From contig CAWDUJ010000004.1 in assembly GCA_963805455.1 (NCBI GenBank), forward strand, positions 120,685 through 184,684: a stretch of 64,000 nt of DNA, in the 5' to 3' direction. A program made the translations under genes and the position numbers. Below are positions 46,726 to 54,607 of this stretch, piece after piece. The notes beneath the pieces were generated by a model that was not told the DNA's origin, made no database searches, and saw only the letters and a list, made by a program, of their open reading frames with translations. Numbering within the stretch: the stretch's first letter is position 1; each line of letters begins with the position of its first letter. The DNA is from VRUE01 sp963805455 (GTDB lineage Bacteria > Actinomycetota > Thermoleophilia > Solirubrobacterales > 70-9).

Positions 46726-47680
46726 CGATCTGCCTCTCGAGGAGCTCGGATGCGGCGCTGGCGGGGTCGAGCTCGCGGCTGACCACCCGCTCCAGCAGCG
46801 CCGCGGTCTCGGGATCGTCGGCGGCGGTCATCTCGAGACGCCGCCGCAGGCGCGAGCCGGCGATTCCCAGAACCTCACTGCGGAGGTTCTTGGCCCGCCG
46901 CTCCTCGAGGGCGCCGGTTGACTCGATGTAGGCGCGGTGCTCGTCGATCTTCTCCCCCAGCTCGGCGACCCCCTCCCCCCGCGCCGCCTCGGTCCGCAGG
47001 ATCGGGACGTTCCAGCCCTCGGGATCGTGGGAGAGCGCGAGGACGCTGCGCACCTCGCGCACCATCGTGTCGGTCATCGGGTGGTCGGCCTTGTTGACGA
47101 CGATGACGTCGGGGATCTCCATCACGCCGGCCTTCAGCGCCTGGATCGAGTCTCCCGACCCCGGCATCAGCGCGAGGACGATCGTGTCGGCGTGGTCGAC
47201 GATGTCGATCTCGGCCTGGCCGACCCCGACGGTCTCGATCAGGACGTCGTCCTTGCCGGCGGCGTCCATCACCAGCGCCGCCTGCAACGCCGCCTCGCTG
47301 AGCCCGCCGAGGGCGCCGCGCGATGCCATCGAGCGGATGAAGACGCCGGGGTCGAGGAAGTGCTCGGAGAGCCGGATCCGGTCGCCTAGGAGGGCGCCGC
47401 GGGTGAACGGGCTCGAGGGGTCGATCGAGAGCACGGCGACGCCGCGCTCGGCCTTCCGCAGCTCGGCCGTGAGCGCCCCGATCAGGGTGCTCTTGCCGAC
47501 CCCCGGTGGGCCGGTGAATCCGACGATCCTGGCGGCGCCCGTGCGTGGATAGACCTCGCGGACGAGGTCCCAGCCGGCCGGGTCGTCTGACTCGATCAGG
47601 GTTATCGCCCGCGCCAGCGCCCGCTTATCGCCGGCGACGAGGCGCTCGGCGAGAGGCGCGGATTTGGCGACCTCATTCAC
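46718..47680 (-). CDS. meaB: MeaB/ArgK GTPase, chaperone of B12-dependent acyl-CoA mutase
   Basis: 320 residues. Walker A FTGPPGVGKSTLIGAL, LSIDPSSPFTRGALLGDRIR, ETVGVGQAEIDI and base-specificity NKAD. G3E GTPase that loads and protects adenosylcobalamin in methylmalonyl- or isobutyryl-CoA mutase, whose genes lie 11-13 kb away. GTG at 47680 gives the normal N-terminus; upstream in-frame sequence is unrelated and antisense to the acyltransferase. Confidence 0.95.
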   Translation of the reverse strand: MNEVAKSAPLAERLVAGDKRALARAITLIESDDPAGWDLVREVYPRTGAARIVGFTGPPGVGKSTLIGALTAELRKAERGVAVLSIDPSSPFTRGALLGDRIRLSEHFLDPGVFIRSMASRGALGGLSEAALQAALVMDAAGKDDVLIETVGVGQAEIDIVDHADTIVLALMPGSGDSIQALKAGVMEIPDVIVVNKADHPMTDTMVREVRSVLALSHDPEGWNVPILRTEAARGEGVAELGEKIDEHRAYIESTGALEERRAKNLRSEVLGIAGSRLRRRLEMTAADDPETAALLERVVSRELDPASAASELLERQIDG

Positions 47681-47707
47681 GGTCGCCAGTCTAGAGTTCC
47701 CGCCGCC
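47681..47707. promoter_or_regulatory. 27-base divergent promoter with overlapping -10 boxes
   Basis: The palindrome TCTAGA sits at the centre. TAGAGT (47692-47697) lies ten bases before the GTG at 47708; on the other strand TAGACT (47693-47688) lies seven bases before the meaB GTG. Both transcripts would be leaderless. Confidence 0.55.
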
Positions 47708-48373
47708 GTGATCCGCTCGATCCGCTTCTGGTCCCGCAACGGGATGCTGACCCCGCAATACGCGCTGCTCCTCTGGCGCTATCTGTGGCGCCGAGCCCTG
47801 ACCCGGGCGGGCCGGCGCTGGCGCACCGACGGGCCGGTCTTCTTCGGCAGCGGCCTCGAACTTCAGATCTCGCCCAGGGGCCGGGTCGAGTTCGGGCGCT
47901 TCGTCTGGATCGGCCACGGAACCAAGATCCGCTGCCACGAGGGGGTCGTCGAGATCGGCCCGAAGACGGTGATGGGCCAGGAGTGCACGATCTCGGCCTA
48001 CCAGCGGGTGCGGATCGGCGAGCAATGCGTGATCGCCGACCGGGCGATGTTCATCGACTTCGACCACGGCGTCGTCGAGGTCGACCGCCCGATCCGCAAG
48101 CAGGGGATCTACATGCGCGACGTCGAGGTCGGCTCCAACGTCTGGATCGGTTATGGCGCCTGCGTCCTGCGCGGCGTCCGGGTCGGCGACAACTCGATCA
48201 TCGGCACCAACTCGGTGGTGACAAAGGACGTACCCGCCAATGCGGTCGTCGCCGGGATCCCGGCGCGGGTAATCAGGATGCGCGAGGCGCCGCGGGAGAT
48301 GACGCTGGCCGAACCCGGTCGAGCCCGACCCGAGCGGCCGAGACTACGCTTTCGATCCCGATCCCAGGGGTAG
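47708..48373 (+). CDS. left-handed beta-helix acyltransferase (WbbJ/CysE-like)
   Basis: 221 residues. Hexapeptide repeats from ~70 (VEIGPKTVMGQECTI, VRIGEQCVIADRAMFID, VEVGSNVWIGYGACVLRGVRVGDNSIIGTNSVVTKD) and the C-terminal VVAGIPARVIR found in nearly all such O-acetyltransferases. His in IDFDHG is the likely catalytic base. Acceptor unknown, perhaps a surface or storage glycan. GTG start; Arg-rich tail. Confidence 0.88.
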   Translation: MIRSIRFWSRNGMLTPQYALLLWRYLWRRALTRAGRRWRTDGPVFFGSGLELQISPRGRVEFGRFVWIGHGTKIRCHEGVVEIGPKTVMGQECTISAYQRVRIGEQCVIADRAMFIDFDHGVVEVDRPIRKQGIYMRDVEVGSNVWIGYGACVLRGVRVGDNSIIGTNSVVTKDVPANAVVAGIPARVIRMREAPREMTLAEPGRARPERPRLRFRSRSQG

Positions 48374-48374
48374 G

Positions 48375-48386
48375 TAAAGTGGGTGC
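48375..48386 (+). promoter_or_regulatory. leaderless-type -10 box
   Basis: TAAAGT at 48375-48380, six bases before the GTG at 48387. Confidence 0.4.
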
Positions 48387-49392
48387 GTGAGGGCTCGCCT
48401 CGCAATCCCGATCGTGATCGCTTTTGCCGCGCTGGTGACGGCGGTCCCGGCCGGCGCTCAGGTGACGGTCGGCCAGGTTGCGACGGAACAAAACTCCGCC
48501 ATCTGCGGTTTCATCTTCCCCGAGGACGAAGTCGTCACCTCGGTCGCCACTGGGACCTCCTACGCGGTTCCGCCTCCCGGGGGCGTGATCACCTCGTGGA
48601 CGACGACCTCCTGGATCTCAAAACCACAACAGAAGCTGGGATTGAAGGTCTTCCGCCCCGCCGGCCCCAACACCTACACCGCGCTGGCCGAGGACGACCG
48701 CGACATCACCCCGATGTCGACCAACACCTTCCCGGTCAGCATCCCGGTCCAGGCGGGAGACCTGATCGGCCTTCACATTCCAAGCGTGGCCGATTCTCCC
48801 CAAAACAACTGCGAGTTCGGGACGGCCGAAAACAATCACCATGCCTACAAGCTGGGTTCGGCGCCGATCGGCGTCCCGACTAAATTCGACGCCGAAGAAG
48901 ACTTCGACGTCGCCCCCAACGTCTCTGCGACGGTCCTGCCGCCGCCGACGATCTCCGGGCTGAGCCCGCCGGGGGGCTCGGTCAGCGGCGGGACCGCTGT
49001 CACCATCGCCGGCGCAGAACTTCGCCCAGGTCAAAGGCGTCGCCTTCGGCGCGACCCCGGCGGCAGCGTTCTCGGTCGGCTCCGAAGGGCAGATCACCGC
49101 CACGGCGCCCCCCAGCAAGACGATCACTTCGGTGCCGATCACCGTCACCACCGTCGCCGGCACGGCCACCTCAGTGCAGACCTTCACCTACGAAGGCTGC
49201 ATGGTCCCGAAGCTGCGGGGCAAGAAGCTGAAAGCCTCGAAGAAGAAGCTGAGGAAGGCGGACTGCAAGACCGGGAAGGTGAAGAAGCGCAAAGGCGCCA
49301 CCGGGGCAACCGGGAAGGTCGTGAAGCAGAGTGCCAAACCCGGGACGATCCTCGCCCCGGGAACCAAGGTCAAGGTGACCCTCGGGCGGTAG
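48387..49392 (+). CDS. exported IPT/TIG-PASTA protein, one frameshift
   Basis: Signal peptide (LAIPIVIAFAALVTAVPAGA), a beta-rich domain to ~190, an IPT/TIG domain (PPTISGLSPPGGSVSGGTA, then VKGVAFGATPAAAFSVG) and a C-terminal PASTA domain (VPKLRGKKLKASKKKLRKA; SAKPGTILAPGTKVKVTL). The frame breaks near 49015-49017 (GGTAVTIAGA to NFAQVKGV), where one extra base is present; the repaired protein is ~334 residues. Stop is TAG at 49392. Likely surface-exposed. Confidence 0.78.
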
Positions 49393-49398
49393 CTGCGG

Positions 49399-50598
49399 CT
49401 AGGCGTTCTTGCCGCCGACGACTCCGGCGAGGTCGGCGTAGACGGCCGCCGTCTGCTCGGCGACGTCACCCCAGTCGAAGCGGCGCAGGTGCTCGTAGGC
49501 TTCCGCGACCAGCCGGCCCCCGAGCTCGTCGTCGGAGAGGACCCGGACCGCGACCTCGGCGAGGGCGTCGGGGTCCCGGGCCCGGAAGCGGAGGCCGGCC
49601 TCCTCGTGGGGGACGACCTCGCGCAGCCCGCCTGTGTCGGCGACGATGCAGGGACAGCCCGAGGCCATCGCCTCGAGCGCGACGAGGCCGAACGGCTCGT
49701 AGATCGAGGGGACCACGGTGAGGTCGGCGATCCGGTAGAGAGAGTGGAGGACGTCGTCGCCGATCCAGCCGAGGAAGGTTCCGTGCTCCATCAGACCCAG
49801 CTCCTCGGCCTGGCGGTGTAGCTCCTCCTCGTGGGTGCCGGAGCCGGCGACCAGGAACCTGGTGCCCGGCGCCTCCTCGATCACGCGCGGCATCGCCTCC
49901 AGGGCCAGCTGGAAGCCCTTCTCGTAGACGAGGCGGCCGATCAGGAGCACGAGCTTCTCGTCGGGGGCCGCGAACTCTGCCCGCAGCCGGGTCAGCTCGG
50001 CGGGATCCTGCGGCTGCAGGTCTTCGGGGTCGATCCCGTTCGGGATCACGCTCACCCGCTCTTCCTCGACGGCGAAGATGTCGGCGATCTGTTCGCGCAT
50101 GTACTGCGAGCAGGCGATCACCCGCTCCGAGCGGTTGGCGATCCAGCGCTCGACCTCGTGGATGTAGCGCTGCGGGTGCTTGTCGACCCAGCCCTGGTGG
50201 CGGCCGTGCTCGGTCGCGTGGATCGTCGTCACCAGCGGCGCTTCGAAGCGCTTCGCGAGGTGGTCGCAGGCGTTGGCGACCAGCCAGTCGTGACCGTGGA
50301 CCAGGTCAAACTGGAACCTGTCGCCGAGCTCGACCCCGCTCGCGAGCATGTCGGAGTTCATCCGCTCGACCCAGGCGACGAACTCGCCAAGGTCGGTAGG
50401 GCGCCGCGGCTCGCGGATGCGGTGGACGAAGACGCCGTTCATCTGCTCTTCGGCCGGTGACTCCTCGCCGCCGCGGGTGAGGACGTGGACCTCGATGTCG
50501 CGCTCGACCAGGGCCTCTGACAGCTTGCGGACGTGGCGGGCGAGGCCACCCTCGATCAGCGGCGGATACTCCCAGGAGAGGATCAGGACTCGGGTCAT
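49399..50598 (-). CDS. GT4 glycosyltransferase, alpha-1,4-glucan type (Rv3032-like)
   Basis: 399 residues. N-terminal GT-B opening LILSWEYPPLIEGGLARHVR as in glycogen synthase-like GT4 enzymes; phosphate-binding LIGRLVYEKGFQLALEA; nucleotide-sugar EX7E motif EPFGLVALEAMASG. Third gene of methyltransferase-GH57-GT4, the same order as Rv3030-Rv3031-Rv3032, whose GT4 elongates alpha-1,4-glucan for methylglucose lipopolysaccharide. Function by analogy. Confidence 0.92.
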   Translation of the reverse strand: MTRVLILSWEYPPLIEGGLARHVRKLSEALVERDIEVHVLTRGGEESPAEEQMNGVFVHRIREPRRPTDLGEFVAWVERMNSDMLASGVELGDRFQFDLVHGHDWLVANACDHLAKRFEAPLVTTIHATEHGRHQGWVDKHPQRYIHEVERWIANRSERVIACSQYMREQIADIFAVEEERVSVIPNGIDPEDLQPQDPAELTRLRAEFAAPDEKLVLLIGRLVYEKGFQLALEAMPRVIEEAPGTRFLVAGSGTHEEELHRQAEELGLMEHGTFLGWIGDDVLHSLYRIADLTVVPSIYEPFGLVALEAMASGCPCIVADTGGLREVVPHEEAGLRFRARDPDALAEVAVRVLSDDELGGRLVAEAYEHLRRFDWGDVAEQTAAVYADLAGVVGGKNA

Positions 50599-50608
50599 CG
50601 GACTCGGG

Positions 50609-52021
50609 TCAGGGCTGAAGGAGCGGTGAGATGCTCAGGTCCGGGGCTAGCGAGCGCATGTGCGGATCGGTTGCAGAGCCAGAGTCTATGGCCTCGAGCG
50701 CCGCCTCGGCATGGTCGGTGGCGCGCTGGAATGCGTAGTCGCCGGCCTCCCCGCGACGGTCGAGAAAGGCCCAGTCGCTGGCCTGGGTGGCGAGAAGCTC
50801 CCGCGCCGCCCGCATCGCCGCCGGGCCGCGAAGCCCGCGGGAGAGCGCCCTCAGCACCCGCAGCTCGAGCCGCCGCGCGCCCCAGGCGAGGTCGGCGACC
50901 GGTGGCGAGTCCCAGGTACGGAGGTCCTTCCCCTCACCCCAGGTCGATGCCTCCAGCGGAATTTCCTCACCGTGATGCTCGGCGAGCGCCTCGCCGGCGG
51001 TCAGCAGGCGGACACCGGCCGACTCCGCCCGGGCGACGACCTCACCCAGCCAGTCGGCCCCCTCCGACCACCAGTGGCCGAGCAACTCGGTGTCGATCGC
51101 GAAGACCATCAGCCCGCGCCGGCCCCGTGCCGAGGAGAACTCGCGCAGCCGGGCGGCGGTGGCGGCGAGGAACTCGTCAGCCTGGCGCCGGGTCGCCTCG
51201 CGGGCCGCCTCGGGCTCATAGGCCCCCCCACCGACCTTCCAGATCCGGATCCCGCGCAGCGACTTCCCCGCGAACTGGGCGTAGGCCGGGTCAGACGGGT
51301 AGCCGTCGAGGGACCAGACCCAGCCCACCGCCTCCCAATCGATCGGCAGCGCGGTCGGGCCCGCCGCGGTGGCGACGGGGGTGAGGGCGTCGAGCGGGTC
51401 GCGGTGGGCGCTCTGGTCGACGCAGAACCAGCGCACCCCCTGTTCGCCGAGCGCGCCCTCGAGACCGGGGACATAGGCGCACTCGGGAAGCCAGAAGCCG
51501 CCGGTCCAGCCGAAGCGCCGTCGGTGCGAGCGGATCCCCGCGTCGAGCTGGAGCCTGAGCCCCGAGAGGGTGGCGAGCATCGGCAGCACGGCGTGGGTCG
51601 CCGCCGAGGCGGCGAGCTCCACCCGGCCCGACTCCGCCGCCTCGCGGAAGGCGCGCAGGGGATCGCCGCCGACCGCATCGAGAAGCTCGAGGGCGTGGCG
51701 GTAGCGACCGAGCTCGGCCTCGCAGGCCTCCCGGCACTCGGGAGGGACCTGGTCGAGGTCGGCCTCCGCCGCCTCCACCCGGAGGCGGACCAGGAACTCC
51801 CGCAGCCGCTTGCCCGCGCCGGCGTCCTCGAGCTGGTCGGCAAGGACCGGCGTGACGGTCATCGTCAGCCGCTCGGCGATCTCGAGCACCGGCAGGTGCG
51901 AGCGCACGACGGCGTCGAACAGCCACTCCTCGCCGAACGGGTAGGTGCCGAACCCCTCGACGTAGGGCATGTGGGAGTGGAGGACGATCGCGAGGTCGCC
52001 GGCGCTCCCGCCCCGACTCAT
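50609..52021 (-). CDS. GH57 glucan branching enzyme (DUF1957, Rv3031-like)
   Basis: 470 residues. GH57 conserved regions: LHSHMPYVEG (His), GGFWLPECAYVPGLE (nucleophile Glu), FAIDTELLGHWWSEGADWL (acid Asp), and a helical C-terminal DUF1957 domain. It cuts and re-attaches alpha-glucan chains as 1,6 branches. ATG start; 13 bases after the methyltransferase, 10 before the GT4 gene: one operon. Confidence 0.93.
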   Translation of the reverse strand: MSRGGSAGDLAIVLHSHMPYVEGFGTYPFGEEWLFDAVVRSHLPVLEIAERLTMTVTPVLADQLEDAGAGKRLREFLVRLRVEAAEADLDQVPPECREACEAELGRYRHALELLDAVGGDPLRAFREAAESGRVELAASAATHAVLPMLATLSGLRLQLDAGIRSHRRRFGWTGGFWLPECAYVPGLEGALGEQGVRWFCVDQSAHRDPLDALTPVATAAGPTALPIDWEAVGWVWSLDGYPSDPAYAQFAGKSLRGIRIWKVGGGAYEPEAAREATRRQADEFLAATAARLREFSSARGRRGLMVFAIDTELLGHWWSEGADWLGEVVARAESAGVRLLTAGEALAEHHGEEIPLEASTWGEGKDLRTWDSPPVADLAWGARRLELRVLRALSRGLRGPAAMRAARELLATQASDWAFLDRRGEAGDYAFQRATDHAEAALEAIDSGSATDPHMRSLAPDLSISPLLQP

Positions 52022-52034
52022 GCCACCGACCGGG

Positions 52035-52799
52035 TCATGCCATGCAGACCGCGAGGAAGTCCAGCGCCCGGTCGAGATCGCCTTCGCGCAGCGCGAAATC
52101 GGAGGCGGCGATCGCCGGCGTGAACCGGTCGTAGAACGGCTTCGTCAGGCCGAGGCGCTTGTGGACCGAGTCCCATCCGACCCTGATCGCCAGCTCGTGG
52201 GCGCGGAGCTTGCGGGCGTGGAAGAGGCCGAGGAGCTCGACCTGGCCGAACTGCGCCTCGCACAGCTCCCGGAACTCCTCTGCTCGGTACTCCTTCACGT
52301 GCCAGGGGTTCTCCGACTTCTCGGCCCCCGGAGGGGCCAGGGTCAGCAGGTTCGGGGTCGAGATGTAGGCCACTCCTTCGGGCTCGAGCATCGTGTGGAA
52401 GTGCTCGAGCATCGCATCGGGGTCCCGCACGTGCTCGATCGTCTGCAGGAAGACGACCGCGTCGCAGGGCTCGGAGAAGCTCTCGACCAGGTCGCGCTCG
52501 AAGCGCAGGTTCGGTCGCACGTAGCGCAGCCGCGCGTGCTCGTGGGCCTCGGGGTTGGCATCGACCCCCACCACCGAGGCCGCCGAGCCTGCGAGCACGT
52601 TCGAGCCGTAGCCCTCGCCACAGGCCATATCGATGACCCGCCGACCGGCGACCCGCTCGGCGATCCACTCGTAGACGACGAGATGGCGCCGGTACCAGTA
52701 GTTCTCCTCCGGGACGTCGGGAAGCGTCCGCTCCCCGGTCAAGGCCAGCGGCGGGACCCCGTCGGGCTGGTTCTCCTGCAGGTACTGGGCCTCGGCCAC
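52035..52799 (-). CDS. SAM-dependent methyltransferase (Rv3030-like)
   Basis: 254 residues. LTGERTLPDVPEENYWYRRH is followed by motif I VIDMACGEGYGSNVLAG and a class I methyltransferase fold with FLQTIEHVRDPDAMLE. Position ahead of a GH57 and a GT4 gene parallels Rv3030, proposed in mycobacterial polymethylated-glucan synthesis. GTG start, six bases after a TACGGT box: leaderless first gene of the operon. Confidence 0.88.
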   Translation of the reverse strand: MAEAQYLQENQPDGVPPLALTGERTLPDVPEENYWYRRHLVVYEWIAERVAGRRVIDMACGEGYGSNVLAGSAASVVGVDANPEAHEHARLRYVRPNLRFERDLVESFSEPCDAVVFLQTIEHVRDPDAMLEHFHTMLEPEGVAYISTPNLLTLAPPGAEKSENPWHVKEYRAEEFRELCEAQFGQVELLGLFHARKLRAHELAIRVGWDSVHKRLGLTKPFYDRFTPAIAASDFALREGDLDRALDFLAVCMA

Positions 52800-52811
52800 G
52801 CTGGCACCGTA
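52800..52811 (-). promoter_or_regulatory. leaderless-type -10 box of the glucan operon
   Basis: TACGGT at 52806-52811, six bases before the GTG. Confidence 0.4.
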
Positions 52812-52905
52812 CCTACCGTGCCGACCCTGCGATTTCCCCCGCTATGCGAGGAGAAAGACAGGCTCGCCCGCGAAGCTGGATGGGTCCGGGCATCGAGTCG
52901 TGTTC

Positions 52906-52919
52906 TAGAGTGCCGCGCC
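52906..52919 (+). promoter_or_regulatory. leaderless-type -10 box
   Basis: TAGAGT at 52906-52911, eight bases before the ATG at 52920. Confidence 0.45.
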
Positions 52920-53837
52920 ATGCCCGCCTCGCCGACAGCGACGCCCGAGCACATCAAGGACGTCAACACCCGCTACCACGACGCGGCCGCCCACGAATAC
53001 GACGCCAAGTGGGGAATCGACTTCGGAGCCACCGGCCAGCGCCAGGTGAGGCTGAAGCTCGAAAAGGCGCTTGGAGGGCTCGATGGCGAGCGGTTCGGCG
53101 ACGGGCTCGAGATCGGCTCGGGGACCGGCTACTTCTCGCTCAACCTCGTCCAGCTCGGGATCATCGAGCGCCTCACCGCCACCGACATCTCGCCGGGCAT
53201 GCTGGAGCGGCTCGAAGGGACCGCCGCCGAGATCGGGGTCGGCGTCAGCGCGGTCGCGACCGAGGCCGAGGAGCTCCCATTCGAAGACGAGAGCTTCGAC
53301 ATCGTCTTCGGCCACGCCGTCCTCCACCACATCCCCGACGTCGAGCGGGCCTTCGCCGAGTTCCGGCGCGTGCTACGCCCGGGAGGCGCGATCGCCTTCG
53401 CCGGCGAGCCCTCCCGCTACGGCGACCGGCTGGCCGAGATCCCGAAGCGGGCCGGGATGCTCGCCGCCCCCGCCTGGCGGACCGCGGTCGGGGCCCGCCC
53501 TCGAAGCGTTCCCGAGGCCGAGATGTCCCACAGCCACGCGCTCGAGAGCGAGGTCGACGTCCACGCCTTCGCCCCGGCCGACCTCCGCCGCCTGCTTCGC
53601 GACTCGGGATTCGAGCAGCGACGGGTCTGCGGCGAGGAGCTGCTGGCCAATGCCTGGGGCTGGAGCCTGCGGACGCTCGAGTCCTCCGCCGAGCCCGAAT
53701 CCGTCTCCTGGAGCTGGCGGAAATTCGCCTTCAACAGCTACATCGCCCTGCAGAAGGTCGACTCGCGCCTGCTCGAGCCGCGCCTGCCCGCCGAGCTCTT
53801 CTACAACCTGCTCGCCTCCGGCCGCCGCCCAGCCTGA
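52920..53837 (+). CDS. class I SAM-dependent methyltransferase
   Basis: 305 residues. Motif I GLEIGSGTGYFSLNLVQLG, motif II ATDISPGMLERLEG, HAVLHHIPDVERAFAEFRRVLRPGG: a UbiE/COQ5-like (Methyltransf_11) domain. The C-terminal ~100 residues (NSYIALQKVDSRLLEPRLP) are helical and may bind a lipid-like acceptor. It diverges from the glucan operon; the acceptor is unknown. Confidence 0.88.
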   Translation: MPASPTATPEHIKDVNTRYHDAAAHEYDAKWGIDFGATGQRQVRLKLEKALGGLDGERFGDGLEIGSGTGYFSLNLVQLGIIERLTATDISPGMLERLEGTAAEIGVGVSAVATEAEELPFEDESFDIVFGHAVLHHIPDVERAFAEFRRVLRPGGAIAFAGEPSRYGDRLAEIPKRAGMLAAPAWRTAVGARPRSVPEAEMSHSHALESEVDVHAFAPADLRRLLRDSGFEQRRVCGEELLANAWGWSLRTLESSAEPESVSWSWRKFAFNSYIALQKVDSRLLEPRLPAELFYNLLASGRRPA

Positions 53838-53838
53838 C

Positions 53839-54525
53839 TCACCACTCGCTCGGTTCGGAGCTCTCGATCAGAGCGATTCCGTCGCGGACGCCGGCGAGGA
53901 CCTCATCGCGAATCCGCAGCTTCGTCGCGCGGTGGGCGTCGCGGTTGAGCGCCCCGAGCTCGGCGGTGGCGGTGAGCGCCGCCGCCTCGAGCTCCCCGCC
54001 GCCGACCAGCCGGTCGAGGAAACCGGCCTTCACCGCCTCCTCAGGGTCGAGCAGGGATCCGGTCACGGTGCAGCGGTCGAAGTAGGGGCGTGCCAGCCGG
54101 TGGCGGGCGACGGAGATCCCGAACCAGGGGACCGTGAGGCCGATCGCGGCCTCATTGAGGCCGATCCTGAAGTCGCCGGCGACGCCGATCCGAACATCGC
54201 AGCAGAGCAGCATGAAGGCCGCCATCGCGATCGCGTTCCCGTTGCAGGCAGCGACGGTGGGATTGGGAAAGGAGAGCAGACGCTCGGCGAGCCTGGCGCC
54301 GGCGCTCAGCATCTCGACCGGGTGCTCGGGCAGTGATTTGAGGTCGAACCCGGCCGAGAGGATCTGCTCGCGGCCGGTGATCAGGACCACCGCATCGTCG
54401 TCCTCGGCCCGGTCGAGCGCGGCCGCGACCTCCCCCAGCATCGCCGGCGAGAGGGCGTTGACCTTGCCATCGTCGAGGACGATGGTCGCGACGCCGTCGG
54501 CGACCGAGTAGTTGACGAGGCTCAC
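53839..54525 (-). CDS. enoyl-CoA hydratase/isomerase (crotonase) family protein
   Basis: 228 residues. Crotonase fold with KVNALSPAM, oxyanion segment ILSAGFDLKSL, NGNAIAMAAFMLLCCDVRI, and NEAAIGLTVPWFG. The segment equivalent to the two catalytic Glu of hydratases reads NEAAIGL, so one Glu is kept; the activity could be hydratase or isomerase. Short C-terminus. GTG start. It ends 2 bases from the convergent methyltransferase. Confidence 0.88.
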   Translation of the reverse strand: MSLVNYSVADGVATIVLDDGKVNALSPAMLGEVAAALDRAEDDDAVVLITGREQILSAGFDLKSLPEHPVEMLSAGARLAERLLSFPNPTVAACNGNAIAMAAFMLLCCDVRIGVAGDFRIGLNEAAIGLTVPWFGISVARHRLARPYFDRCTVTGSLLDPEEAVKAGFLDRLVGGGELEAAALTATAELGALNRDAHRATKLRIRDEVLAGVRDGIALIESSEPSEW

Positions 54526-54607
54526 CCAGGTACCTCGCGCTTCGCTCGCCGCGCAAAGAACCGGATAAGCCTCATTTGGCTCGCTCCGCGCTCATGGGCT
54601 GCCGACC

